NCBI RefSeq assembly: GCF_028737215.1
Contig: NZ_JAQZAM010000007.1
Location: forward strand, 186,001-250,000
Length of the DNA: 64,000 bases
Direction of reading: 5' to 3'
DNA from: Actinomycetospora chibensis
GTDB lineage: Bacteria; Actinomycetota; Actinomycetes; Mycobacteriales; Pseudonocardiaceae
Position numbers and translations under genes: made by a program
Shown: positions 1-9,684 of the stretch, one piece after another
Layout of the letters: each line of letters starts with the position of its first letter
Position numbering within the stretch: position 1 is the first letter of the stretch
The notes under the pieces: model-generated
Told to the model about the DNA's origin: nothing
Database searches by the model: none
What the model saw: only the letters and a program-made list of their open reading frames with translations

Positions 1-307
1 CGCCGAGCCGATGGCGCTCGCGCAGCTGCGCGCGGCGCTGCCCGGAGCGGTGTTCGTCTCGGCGACCACCGGCGAGGGCCTCGACCGGCTGCGCGCCCGC
101 CTCACCGAGGAGCTGCCGCACCCGGACGTCGAGCTCGAGGTCGTGCTCCCGTACACCGAGGGCGCGCTGGTCGCGCGGGCCCACGGCGAGGGTGAGGTGC
201 TCGCGGAGCGCCACACCGCCGACGGCACGGTGCTGCACGCGCGGGTCTCCGAGGAGCTCGCGTCGTCGCTGCGGCGCTCGGCGGTCGACCCGGCACACGT
301 GCCCTGA
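1..307 (+). CDS. hflX: GTPase HflX, C-terminal end (5' truncated by window edge)
   Basis: Open from the first bases of the window to TGA at 305-307; only about the last 101 residues are present. The visible part carries the end of the G domain (VSATTGEGLDRLR, a G5-like SAT motif) followed by the HflX C-terminal domain with the alternating acidic/hydrophobic strands LEVVLPYTEGALVARAH and GEVLAERHTADGTVLHARV. HflX is a ribosome-associated GTPase that splits or rescues stalled 70S ribosomes. In Mycobacterium hflX also lies close to lexA, which agrees with the next genes. The internal ATG at 11 is not the start. Identification rests on pattern recognition of the C-terminal domain. Confidence 0.85.
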   Translation, partial: AEPMALAQLRAALPGAVFVSATTGEGLDRLRARLTEELPHPDVELEVVLPYTEGALVARAHGEGEVLAERHTADGTVLHARVSEELASSLRRSAVDPAHVP

Positions 308-1317
308 GGCGGGTCCTGCTCGTCCTGCTGGCGGCCGCCGGCCTCCTCGTGCCCGGGGTGGCGCTGGCGGAGCCCCAGGTCCGCTGCACGCTGGACGACG
401 AGCGGCTGGCCGAGGCGTCCGGGCTCGTCGCCGAGCCCGGGGGCACCTACGCGGTCGTCAACGACAGCGGTAACGCGAGCACCGTCTACGTGCTCGACGA
501 CCGTTGCGCCGTGGTCGGCGAGCGTGAGGTGCCCGAGCAGGGCCGCGACGTCGAGGACCTGGCCCGCGGCGCGGACGGCACCCTCTGGATCGCCGACATC
601 GGCGACAACGGTCGTCGGCGCAGCTCGGTGGCCGTGCTGCGGCTGGCGCCCGGTGGGGAGGAGACCGTCGCGCGGTTCGCCTACCCGGACGGCGTCCACG
701 ACGCCGAGTCGCTGCTGGTGCCCGGCGACGACCGCCCGGTGATCGTCACCAAGGACCTCAGCGGGCGCAGCGGGGTGTACGTGGCCGAGCGGCACCCGGA
801 CGGTTCCGATGAACCCGGGCCGCTGCGGCGGGCCGGCGAGGTCGTGGTGCCCGGCGAGGCGATCACCAGCGTCGGCTCGGGCACCTACACCGGTGGCGCG
901 ATCTCCGCCGACGGCCGGGTCGTCGCGCTGCGCACCTACACCGACGCCTGGCTCTACCCGGCGCCGGGCGGCACCGCGACCGCCGAGGACGTCGTCACCG
1001 CGCTGGCGTCGCCGCCGGTGCGCGTCCCGCTGTCCGGCGAGGTCCAGGGCGAGGCGCTGGCCTTCACCCCGGACGGGACGTTGCTGGCGACGGGGGAGAC
1101 GCCGTCGGGCGAGCGGCCGGCGCCCCTGCTCGCCGTGCCCGGCGCGACGACGCTGGCGACCGAGGGCACGCCGGCCACGTCCGCCGGCAGGCCGGCCCCG
1201 GAGCGCGCCGGCCTCCCGGAGCCGCTCACCAGCATCGGCGTGGTCGTCGCCGTCGCCCTCGGGGTGTTCGCGCTCGTCGCCGTCGTGGCCGTGGTGCGCC
1301 GGCGCTCTTCCCGGTAG
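304..1317 (+). CDS. Exported, membrane-anchored beta-propeller-like protein
   Basis: Hypothetical surface protein. The first ATG/GTG-type start in frame is GTG 349, but the codons before it encode an excellent signal peptide (RRVLLVLLAAAGLLVPGVALA, two Arg then a Leu/Ala core and an ALA cleavage site), so translation probably begins at the rare codon CTG 304, which overlaps the hflX stop as CTGA. The body (about residues 25-290) has repeated Asp/Gly-rich strands such as GTLWIADIGDNG and DDRPVIVTKD, typical of a six- or seven-bladed propeller. The C-terminus has one membrane helix (GVVVAVALGVFALVAVVAVV) followed by RRRSSR, so the domain would sit outside the cell. Probably translationally coupled to hflX. 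No enzymatic motif recognised. Confidence 0.7.
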   Translation: MRRVLLVLLAAAGLLVPGVALAEPQVRCTLDDERLAEASGLVAEPGGTYAVVNDSGNASTVYVLDDRCAVVGEREVPEQGRDVEDLARGADGTLWIADIGDNGRRRSSVAVLRLAPGGEETVARFAYPDGVHDAESLLVPGDDRPVIVTKDLSGRSGVYVAERHPDGSDEPGPLRRAGEVVVPGEAITSVGSGTYTGGAISADGRVVALRTYTDAWLYPAPGGTATAEDVVTALASPPVRVPLSGEVQGEALAFTPDGTLLATGETPSGERPAPLLAVPGATTLATEGTPATSAGRPAPERAGLPEPLTSIGVVVAVALGVFALVAVVAVVRRRSSR

Positions 1318-1405
1318 CAGCGACGTCGGTGCCTCCGGCGAGGATGACGGTCATGTCCGCATCGCGCGCCGGGTCCCTCGTCGACGCCATCACCGGCGAC
1401 ACCGC

Positions 1406-2164
1406 TCAGAGTCGCCGCAGGACCGCCACGACCTTGCCGAGCACGGTGGCGTCCTCGCCGGGGATGGGCTCGTAGTCGACGTTGTGGGGGAGCAGCCAGA
1501 CCCGGCCGTCCTTGCGCTTGAAGGTCTTCACCGTGGCCTCGCCGTCGATCATCGCGGCGACGATCTCGCCGTTGTCGGCCACCGGCTGCTGGCGGACGAC
1601 CACCCAGTCGCCATCGGTGATCGCGGCGTCGACCATCGAGTCGCCGGCGACGCGCAGGAGGAACAACGACCCCTCGCCGACCAGCTCGCGCGGCAGGGGG
1701 AAGACGTCCTCGACGGCCTGCTCGGCGAGGATCGGCCCACCGGCGGCGATGCGACCGACGACGGGCACGAACGTCGGCGCGGGCCGGTCCGCGCGGATCT
1801 CCTCGGTGTGATCGGCCGTGTCGGCGCCCTCGAGCTCCTCGGGCAGGCGCACGTCGAGCGCACGCGGGCGGTTGGGGTCGCGCCGGAGGTAGCCCTTCTT
1901 CTCCAGGGTGCGCATCTGGTGGGCGACCGACGACGTGGAGGTCAGCCCGACCGCGTCGCCGATCTCACGCACGCTCGGCGGGTAGCCCTGGCGCTCGACG
2001 TGGTCGCGGATGACCTCGAGGACCTTGCGCTGCCGCGGCGTCAGGCCGGGCGACGCGTCGGCGTCGGCGGGCTCGGGGAACGGGTGCACCCGCGCGGCGA
2101 CGACGGCGTCGGCCGTGGCCCCCGACTCCTCGGGCCCGCGTGGGCCCTGGGGCGTACGTGCCAT
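1406..2164 (-). CDS. lexA: SOS repressor LexA
   Basis: 252 residues. Residues about 41-110 form the winged-helix DNA-binding domain ([15 protein letters not shown], then [21 protein letters not shown]). The C-terminal S24 peptidase-like domain has the self-cleavage bond Ala141-Gly142 within VGRIAAGGP, the nucleophile Ser176 in GDSM and the general base Lys213 in EATVKTF. LexA represses DNA-damage genes and cleaves itself when RecA filaments form. The roughly 40-residue N-terminal extension, rich in Ala/Pro/Glu, is longer than in E. coli but usual in actinobacteria; a later start is possible. A near-consensus SOS box lies about 100 bp upstream, so it is autoregulated, and it is transcribed divergently from a second SOS-boxed gene. 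Confidence 0.97.
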   Translation of the reverse strand: MARTPQGPRGPEESGATADAVVAARVHPFPEPADADASPGLTPRQRKVLEVIRDHVERQGYPPSVREIGDAVGLTSTSSVAHQMRTLEKKGYLRRDPNRPRALDVRLPEELEGADTADHTEEIRADRPAPTFVPVVGRIAAGGPILAEQAVEDVFPLPRELVGEGSLFLLRVAGDSMVDAAITDGDWVVVRQQPVADNGEIVAAMIDGEATVKTFKRKDGRVWLLPHNVDYEPIPGEDATVLGKVVAVLRRL

Positions 2165-2260
2165 GACCGTGTCCTTTCCGATGTCGTGTCCGGCGTCGAG
2201 GGGACGCCGCGCCCGCGTGGCGGGGTTGCGCTGCGAAGTTAGCGCCGAGCACCGACAGGA

Positions 2261-2276
2261 TCAAACACGTGTTCGA
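2261..2276. promoter_or_regulatory. LexA-binding site (SOS box), lexA-proximal
   Basis: TCAAACACGTGTTCGA differs at one position from the actinobacterial SOS palindrome TCGAAC-N4-GTTCGA. It lies in the divergent lexA/LysM intergenic region, nearer lexA, and should mediate autoregulation. Confidence 0.85.
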
Positions 2277-2341
2277 ACGACACGCCGGGCGATCCGTCGA
2301 CGTTGTCGGGGGTCGATGCTAGACATCGCACAGGCGTTCGA

Positions 2342-2357
2342 TCGAACGCGTGTGCGA
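2342..2357. promoter_or_regulatory. LexA-binding site (SOS box), LysM-gene proximal
   Basis: TCGAACGCGTGTGCGA also has a single mismatch to the same palindrome (GTGCGA for GTTCGA). It ends 15 bp before the ATG of the LysM gene, so LexA bound here would block its promoter or early transcription. Confidence 0.8.
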
Positions 2358-2372
2358 GGCGAGGAGGTCGAC

Positions 2373-2963
2373 ATGTCCGTGGGGACCACCGGTGCGCGGG
2401 ACCGTTGCGACGTCGAGGTGTCGGGTCGGGGGACGGGGTCCGCCGCGTCCGCCGGCTCCGTCGGGAGGTCCGTGGCGCGGCCGCAGCCCGCGGGCACGCG
2501 GCCGGCGCGCCCCGAGGACGCCCGGGGCCCGGTGCGCCCGGCCGGTCGGCGCGGCCCGGCCGTGCTGCCGCCCACCCGTCCGCGGGTCGCCGGAGGCGGG
2601 GCCACGCCCGCCCGTACCGCGCGTGCGGTCGACGCCCCCGTCGCCCCGGCGGTGCTGCGGCGCCGGCGGATCGTGGCCGTCGCGGTCCTCGGTGTCGTGC
2701 TGGGGGTGCTGCTCGGCGTGCTCGCCGGGTTCGCGATGCCGCTCGGCGGGGCCGCCGCCGCTCCCGCCCCGGCCGGCACCACCGTGACGGTCGTCGGCGC
2801 CGGCGAGTCGCTGTCCGACGTCGCCGGTCGCGTCGCGCCCGGGTCCGACGCGGACGCGGTCGCCGGCCGGATCCGCGAGCTCAACGAGCTCGGCGGCCCC
2901 GACGGCTCCGCCCTCACCCCCGGGCGCCCCCTCGTCGTGCCGGTCCCCGCGGCCGCGGGGTGA
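2373..2963 (+). CDS. LysM-domain membrane protein, probable SOS-induced cell-division inhibitor
   Basis: 196 residues from ATG 2373, chosen because GAGGAGG lies at 2360-2366; the frame is open further upstream but would run through the SOS box. Residues 1-95 are a cytoplasmic Arg/Pro/Gly/Ala-rich region. One strong membrane helix follows (IVAVAVLGVVLGVLLGVLAGF), then a C-terminal LysM-like module (VTVVGAGESLSDVAGRV ... LTPGRPLVVPVP) predicted outside. Divergent from lexA and next to nrdR, this is the position of Rv2719c (ChiZ) in Mycobacterium and of SOS-induced division inhibitors such as DivS in Corynebacterium. A role in halting septation or remodelling peptidoglycan after DNA damage is inferred from context, SOS box and architecture. 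Sequence identity to ChiZ cannot be judged here. Confidence 0.8.
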   Translation: MSVGTTGARDRCDVEVSGRGTGSAASAGSVGRSVARPQPAGTRPARPEDARGPVRPAGRRGPAVLPPTRPRVAGGGATPARTARAVDAPVAPAVLRRRRIVAVAVLGVVLGVLLGVLAGFAMPLGGAAAAPAPAGTTVTVVGAGESLSDVAGRVAPGSDADAVAGRIRELNELGGPDGSALTPGRPLVVPVPAAAG

Positions 2964-3049
2964 GGCCGGTCGCCGCCGGGGCCCCTTGCGCGCCCGGCGA
3001 CCTGCGTCGACGTGCCACGTCGCCCTCGGGCGTGCCCGGGCATCCGTGT

Positions 3050-3109
3050 GATCAGGCCGTCCTCGCGGTCGTCGTCGGTCACTCCGACGGCCGTCAGCGT
3101 GGCCTGATC
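3050..3109. repeat. Nested inverted repeat / long hairpin downstream of the LysM gene
   Basis: Outer arms GATCAGGCC (3050-3058) and GGCCTGATC (3101-3109) are perfect inverted copies. Inside them CGTCGG (3073-3078) and CCGACG (3084-3089) pair around the loop TCACT. It may terminate the LysM transcript or fold in the nrdR leader; there is no U-tract. Confidence 0.55.
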
Positions 3110-3277
3110 GCGCGACCGGATCACGTCCGGGGGGTGCCGCGCCCCCGTCATCACCCACTCGGGCACCGGCCGCCCCGCCTCCGTCCGCCCGTCCGGACCC
3201 GACGTCCGCTCGGCGCCCGGGGGCGCGTGGGCCGTCCGGGGAGTTGCGGGGCGCGTCCGCGCGTCGCTACCGTCCCA

Positions 3278-3325
3278 CCCCAACATCTAGTGGTTACACT
3301 GGTGTAGTTAGTCCACAGCTTGTGC
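3278..3325 (+). promoter_or_regulatory. Tandem NrdR boxes upstream of nrdR-nrdJ
   Basis: Two 16-bp elements, 3278-3293 (core CAACATCTAGTG) and 3310-3325 (core CCACAGCTTGTG), resemble the NrdR consensus acaCwAtATaTwGtgt at its most conserved positions. Their centres are 32 bp apart, matching the roughly three-turn spacing known for NrdR box pairs. A further near-palindrome, TACACTGGTGTA, lies at 3295-3306. The predicted effect is repression of nrdR-nrdJ by ATP/dATP-loaded NrdR. Confidence 0.55.
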
Positions 3326-3522
3326 ACACGGTGGTCAGACTCTCCACAGGGTCATCCACCGCACGACGGTGGTCGATCCACGGGTGAGGGCCTTCGATCC
3401 ACGGATCGGGCCCGGTAATCCCCAGTTCCGTCCCCAGGGACGGGGGTGGGGGCCGGGTCCCGGTGCGGGGGTTGGGGACAACTCCGCCGGTGGCCGCGCG
3501 CGACGAGGGAGGGGGTGTCGGC

Positions 3523-4062
3523 ATGCGGTGTCCGTTCTGCCGGAACACCGATTCCCGCGTCGTCGACTCGCGTGAGGCGGACGAGGGTCAGGCGATCCGG
3601 CGCCGCCGGTCGTGCTCGACGTGCGGGAAGCGCTTCACCACGGTCGAGGAGCCGGTGCTCGCGGTGGTCAAGCGCAGCGGGGTCACCGAGCCCTTCAGCC
3701 GGGAGAAGGTCGTGCGCGGCGTGGCCCGCGCCTGCCAGGGGCGCCCGGTCGACACCGACGCCCTCGCGCAGCTGGCGCACCGGGTCGAGGAGTCGGTCCG
3801 CGCGTCGGGCACCGCGGAGGTGCCCAGCCAGGAGGTCGGCATGGCGATCCTGGGCCCGTTGCGCGAGCTCGACGAGGTGGCCTACCTGCGGTTCGCCAGC
3901 GTCTACCGGAACTTCTCGTCGGCGGCCGACTTCGAGGCCGAGATCGCGGACCTGCGCGCCACGCGGGCCGGCGCTGTCGGGGGTCGGGGCGAGGATGCGG
4001 GAGCACCGGGGACGACGGAGGACGGGGCGGGAGCAGGGGCCGGCGCACGAGCCGGGGACTAG
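3523..4062 (+). CDS. nrdR: Transcriptional repressor NrdR
   Basis: 179 residues starting MRCPFC; ATG 3523 is preceded by GAGGGAGGGGG at 3506-3516, and the first residues are those of the family. The N-terminal zinc ribbon has the pairs CPFC (Cys3, Cys6) and CSTC (near residues 31 and 34), followed by the ATP-cone domain (about residues 46-136, [19 protein letters not shown]). NrdR senses ATP/dATP and represses ribonucleotide reductase operons. The last 35 or so residues, after the usual end of the family, are a Gly/Ala/Glu-rich tail. It lies 85 bp upstream of nrdJ in the same direction, and NrdR-box-like sites precede it, so autoregulation is likely. Confidence 0.96.
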   Translation: MRCPFCRNTDSRVVDSREADEGQAIRRRRSCSTCGKRFTTVEEPVLAVVKRSGVTEPFSREKVVRGVARACQGRPVDTDALAQLAHRVEESVRASGTAEVPSQEVGMAILGPLRELDEVAYLRFASVYRNFSSAADFEAEIADLRATRAGAVGGRGEDAGAPGTTEDGAGAGAGARAGD

Positions 4063-4147
4063 CGGTCGGGGAAGCATCGTGGCGGGGTCGGAACGTGGGG
4101 AAGCGTCCCCGGACCGTCGCGGAACGACGAACAGAGGGATGACATCG

Positions 4148-7000
<2,853 letters not shown>

Positions 7001-7035
7001 CGCCCGTCCCCACCAGCCCGCTCCCCGGCTCCGCC

Positions 7036-7070
7036 AGGGGCGCCCGGCAGAACATCTGCCGGGCGCCCCT
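7036..7070. terminator. Bidirectional hairpin terminator between nrdJ and the convergent EEP gene
   Basis: Perfect 16-bp arms, AGGGGCGCCCGGCAGA (7036-7051) and its inverse (7055-7070), with the loop ACA. It lies in the 83-bp gap between two converging genes, so it probably ends both transcripts. Confidence 0.85.
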
Positions 7071-7083
7071 CGCGGTGCGACCC

Positions 7084-7833
7084 TCAGCCCGCGGGCACCA
7101 CGGTCGCGCACACGGCGCGGTGGTCGGAGAGCGGCGGGTGGTGGACGCGCGGGGCGGAGGCGACGACGCCCCGGCCGAGCAGGTGGTCGATCTGGCGGCG
7201 GGGGAGGTCGGCGGGGAACGTCTCCCCGCGGACCAGGCCCTCGAGCCCGCTGCCGAGGCGGGCCCGCCGCACGCCGAGGTTGAGGTCGCCGGTCACCACC
7301 AGCGGCTCCTCGTCACGCAGGGCGCGCACGAGGTGGCGCAGCTGCACGAGGTTCCAGCCCGGGATGAACGTCAGGTGCGTCGTCACGACCGTCACCGGCC
7401 CGTGCGGCCCGACGACACGGGCGGCGACGGCGACGCGCGTCTCGTCGCGGACGACGACGACGTGACGCGGGTGCCCGACCACCAGCGGCACGCGGTGGGA
7501 CAGGCGCGGCAGGGGCACCACCCGCCAGTCGACCACCGGCAGGCGGGAGAGCAGCGCGATCCCGTAGGCGGGGGAGTCGGCGGTGCCGTCCGGGCCCCAC
7601 GCGCCCGGGACGCCGTGCAGGGTCGGCGCGAAGCGGTGCTCGACCGCGCCCATGGCCTCCGCCGCCACGGTCGTGAGGTCCGCGCCGCCCGAGCGCGGCT
7701 GGGCGCGATCGACCTCCTGCAGCCCCAGCACGTCGACGTCGAGGCCGGCGACCGCGGAGGCGAAGCGGTCGAGGTCGACCGGCCCCTCGGCGGTCGCAGC
7801 GCCGTGCAGCACGTTCCAGCTCCCCAGTCGCAC
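7084..7833 (-). CDS. Endonuclease/exonuclease/phosphatase family protein
   Basis: 249 residues from GTG 7833 (MRLGSWNVLHG). Two ATG codons at 7866/7863 are also in frame, but GTG places the conserved SWN motif at the usual N-terminal position and leaves room for the divergent promoter. EEP-fold landmarks are SWNVLHG (metal/Asn), LGLQEVD (catalytic Glu), THLTF, GDLN (Asp/Asn) and the final SDHRAV (catalytic His). These enzymes hydrolyse phosphodiester or phosphomonoester bonds in DNA, inositol phosphates or lipids; the substrate cannot be read from the sequence. No signal peptide, so probably cytoplasmic. Divergent from the nucleotidyltransferase/HipA operon. Confidence 0.85.
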   Translation of the reverse strand: MRLGSWNVLHGAATAEGPVDLDRFASAVAGLDVDVLGLQEVDRAQPRSGGADLTTVAAEAMGAVEHRFAPTLHGVPGAWGPDGTADSPAYGIALLSRLPVVDWRVVPLPRLSHRVPLVVGHPRHVVVVRDETRVAVAARVVGPHGPVTVVTTHLTFIPGWNLVQLRHLVRALRDEEPLVVTGDLNLGVRRARLGSGLEGLVRGETFPADLPRRQIDHLLGRGVVASAPRVHHPPLSDHRAVCATVVPAG

Positions 7834-7884
7834 GGGTCCCAGGTTCCCTGGTTCGGGCAACATCATCTCGGGTAGGGGTCCCGA

Positions 7885-8457
7885 GTGACCGATCCGGACG
7901 GTGTGGCGCGCCGCGAGGCCCTCAAGCGCGTCGCCGTCTCGCTGCGCGCGGGCGGACTGCGGTTCGCGCTCGCCGGCGGATACGCCGCGTGGGCGCTCGG
8001 CGGGCCCGAGCCGTCCAACGACGTCGACTTCGTCGTCGCGGAGACCGACGCCGAGGACGCGATGACGGCGCTCGCCGAGGCCGGGCTCGAGGTGTGCCGG
8101 CCGCCGGAGGACTGGCTGTTCAAGGTCGTCAGCGATGGCGCCCTCGTCGACGTCCTCTTCCGCATCGCCGGGGTGCCGGTCGGCGACGCGATGCTCGGGC
8201 GGGCCGTGGAGCAGGAGGTCCTCTCGGTGTCGATGCCGGTGGTCGACGCGACCGACCTGCTCATCGGCAAGCTCGCCGCGCTCAACGAGCACGCCTCCGA
8301 CCTGTCCAAGGTGCTGCCGACCGCGCGCGCCCTGCGCGAGAAGATCGACTGGGAGCGCGCCGCGGACGAGACGGCGTGGAACGACATCGCCGTCGCCTGC
8401 CTGTTCCTCCTGCGTCGGATCGGGGTGGCCCCTCCAGCGGCAGCCCATGAAGGATGA
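7885..8457 (+). CDS. Nucleotidyltransferase-fold protein, first gene of a HipA-kinase operon
   Basis: 190 residues from GTG 7885. The pol-beta nucleotidyltransferase signature is present: Gly31-Gly32 in LAGGYAAW, then the DxD metal ligands Asp46 and Asp48 in SNDVDFVV, and a likely third carboxylate, Asp89, in VDVLF. Later helices contain DATDLLIGKLAALNEH, a feature of small NTases related to AbiEii/MenT-like and aminoglycoside nucleotidyltransferase folds. It should transfer a nucleotide to a protein or small molecule; the target is unknown. Its stop lies 4 bp before the proposed start of the HipA-like kinase, so the two are cotranscribed and probably coupled. Confidence 0.75.
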   Translation: MTDPDGVARREALKRVAVSLRAGGLRFALAGGYAAWALGGPEPSNDVDFVVAETDAEDAMTALAEAGLEVCRPPEDWLFKVVSDGALVDVLFRIAGVPVGDAMLGRAVEQEVLSVSMPVVDATDLLIGKLAALNEHASDLSKVLPTARALREKIDWERAADETAWNDIAVACLFLLRRIGVAPPAAAHEG

Positions 8458-8461
8458 GCGG

Positions 8462-9193
8462 GTGTCCGACCTGCGCCGGGTCACAGCCACCCGGTACGTG
8501 ACCCCGCTGCGCGAGGGCGGGTCGCTGCCCGGGCTGGTGGAGGCCGACGATCTCGGCACCTACGTCGCGAAGTTCACCGGGGCGGGCCAGGGCCCGAAGG
8601 CGCTCGTCGCCGAGGTCGTGGCCGGCGAGATCGCGCGGCGCCTCGGGCTGCGGGTGCCCGAGCTCGTCGTCCTCGGCGTCGACCCCGTCATCGCCCGTGC
8701 GGAGCCCGACTGGGAGGTCCAGGAGCTGCTCGCTCGCAGCGGCGGGGGAAACCTCGGCATGGATTTCCTGCCCGGTGCCCTCGGGTTCGATCCCGTCGCG
8801 CACCGGGTCGACCCGCTCGAGGCGTCGCGGGTGCTGTGGTTCGACGCGTTCGTCGAGAACGTCGACCGGTCGTGGCGCAACCCGAACCTGCTGCGCTGGC
8901 ACCGCGAGCTGTGGCTGATCGACCACGGCGCCTGCCTGTACTTCCACCACTCCTGGACCCGGGCCGCGGCCGTCGTCGCCCGCCCGTACGACCTGTCCGA
9001 CCACGTCCTCGCCCCCGCCGCAACGGCGCGAGCCGAGGCCGACGCCGAGCTGGCCGAGCGCGTGGACCGGGCGCTGCTCGACGAGGCCGTCGCCCGCGTC
9101 CCGGACGAGTGGGTCGACGACGTCCCGCGGGAGGCCTACGCAGAGCACCTGCTCGCCCGGCTCGCGGCGCGCGAGGCGTGGGTGCCGCGATGA
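8462..9193 (+). CDS. HipA-like Ser/Thr kinase (stand-alone, no HipB)
   Basis: 243 residues from GTG 8462, which has AAGGA at 8450-8454; an ATG at 8447 overlapping the previous gene is an alternative. Kinase features are Lys37 in YVAKF (ATP), the catalytic loop NVDRSWRNPN with Asp135 and Asn140, and Asp154 in LWLIDHGACLYF in the metal-binding DFG-like position. It is about half the length of E. coli HipA because the N-terminal HipA domain is missing, and there is no HipB antitoxin beside it. It overlaps the DUF3037 gene by four bases (ATGA). HipA kinases phosphorylate translation factors or tRNA synthetases; the target of this shorter class is not established. Confidence 0.8.
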   Translation: MSDLRRVTATRYVTPLREGGSLPGLVEADDLGTYVAKFTGAGQGPKALVAEVVAGEIARRLGLRVPELVVLGVDPVIARAEPDWEVQELLARSGGGNLGMDFLPGALGFDPVAHRVDPLEASRVLWFDAFVENVDRSWRNPNLLRWHRELWLIDHGACLYFHHSWTRAAAVVARPYDLSDHVLAPAATARAEADAELAERVDRALLDEAVARVPDEWVDDVPREAYAEHLLARLAAREAWVPR

Positions 9194-9573
9194 GCGAGCG
9201 CGACACCTTCGAGTACGCCCTGTTGCGCGTAGTGCCCGACATCGAGCGCGGCGAGCTGGTCAACGTCGGCGTGCTGCTCTACTGCCGGCACCGCGAGCAC
9301 CTCGCCGTCCGGACACACCTCGACGCCGACCGCCTGCACGCCCTCGCCCCGTCGGCCGACCTGGAGGCGGTGCGCGACGCGGTGGCCGCCTGGGAGGGCG
9401 CGGTGCGCGGCGAGGGTCCGGCCGGCGTGCTGTCGCCGGGGGAGCGCTTCCGCTGGCTGATCGCCCCGCGCAGCACGGTCTTGCAACCGGGCCCGGTGCA
9501 CACGGGGCTGACCGCGGACCCCGACGCGGAGATCGAGCGCCTCGTCGCCCGGCTGGTTCGCGCACCGTCCTGA
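9190..9573 (+). CDS. DUF3037 protein, partner of the HipA-like kinase
   Basis: 127 residues; ATG 9190 overlaps the kinase stop as ATGA, implying translational coupling. The start FEYALLRVVPDIERGELVNVGVLLYC is the hallmark of DUF3037, small cytoplasmic proteins repeatedly found directly after HipA-like kinase genes. No catalytic motif or membrane segment is visible. It could be a regulator, antitoxin-like partner or substrate adaptor of the kinase; that is inference from the fixed gene pairing. An intergenic gap of 111 bp then leads to ppsA, so this is the last gene of the module. Confidence 0.82.
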   Translation: MSERDTFEYALLRVVPDIERGELVNVGVLLYCRHREHLAVRTHLDADRLHALAPSADLEAVRDAVAAWEGAVRGEGPAGVLSPGERFRWLIAPRSTVLQPGPVHTGLTADPDAEIERLVARLVRAPS

Positions 9574-9684
9574 ATCGCTCCGTGGTTTCTGCGGGTGCCC
9601 CGAGGGGGGACTACTCCGGTCGATCGGTCGTGCGCTGCCGTTATGGGAGCGGCGGCGCGCCCGGCCGCGACGGAGGAGGACACG

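Larger units (their letters stand above)
2964..3522. other. Intergenic region between the LysM gene and nrdR
   Basis: About 560 bp without a credible gene: reading frames through it have no ribosome site and a composition of pure Arg/Pro/Gly. It holds a nested inverted repeat at 3050-3109, the candidate NrdR boxes at 3278-3325, and several short ATCCAC/CCACAGG motifs between 3311 and 3415. No cobalamin-riboswitch core was recognised. Confidence 0.6.

Noticed and set aside
3310-3420. DnaA-box-like TTGTGCACA and repeated ATCCAC/CCACAGG motifs, suggesting an origin
   Set aside because: Only short, scattered matches; no dnaA, dnaN or AT-rich unwinding region, and the sites overlap the NrdR boxes.
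2964-3522. Possible adenosylcobalamin riboswitch before nrdR-nrdJ
   Set aside because: No B12-box core or matching helices seen. A B12-dependent enzyme does not itself need such control, and the NrdR boxes explain the spacing better.
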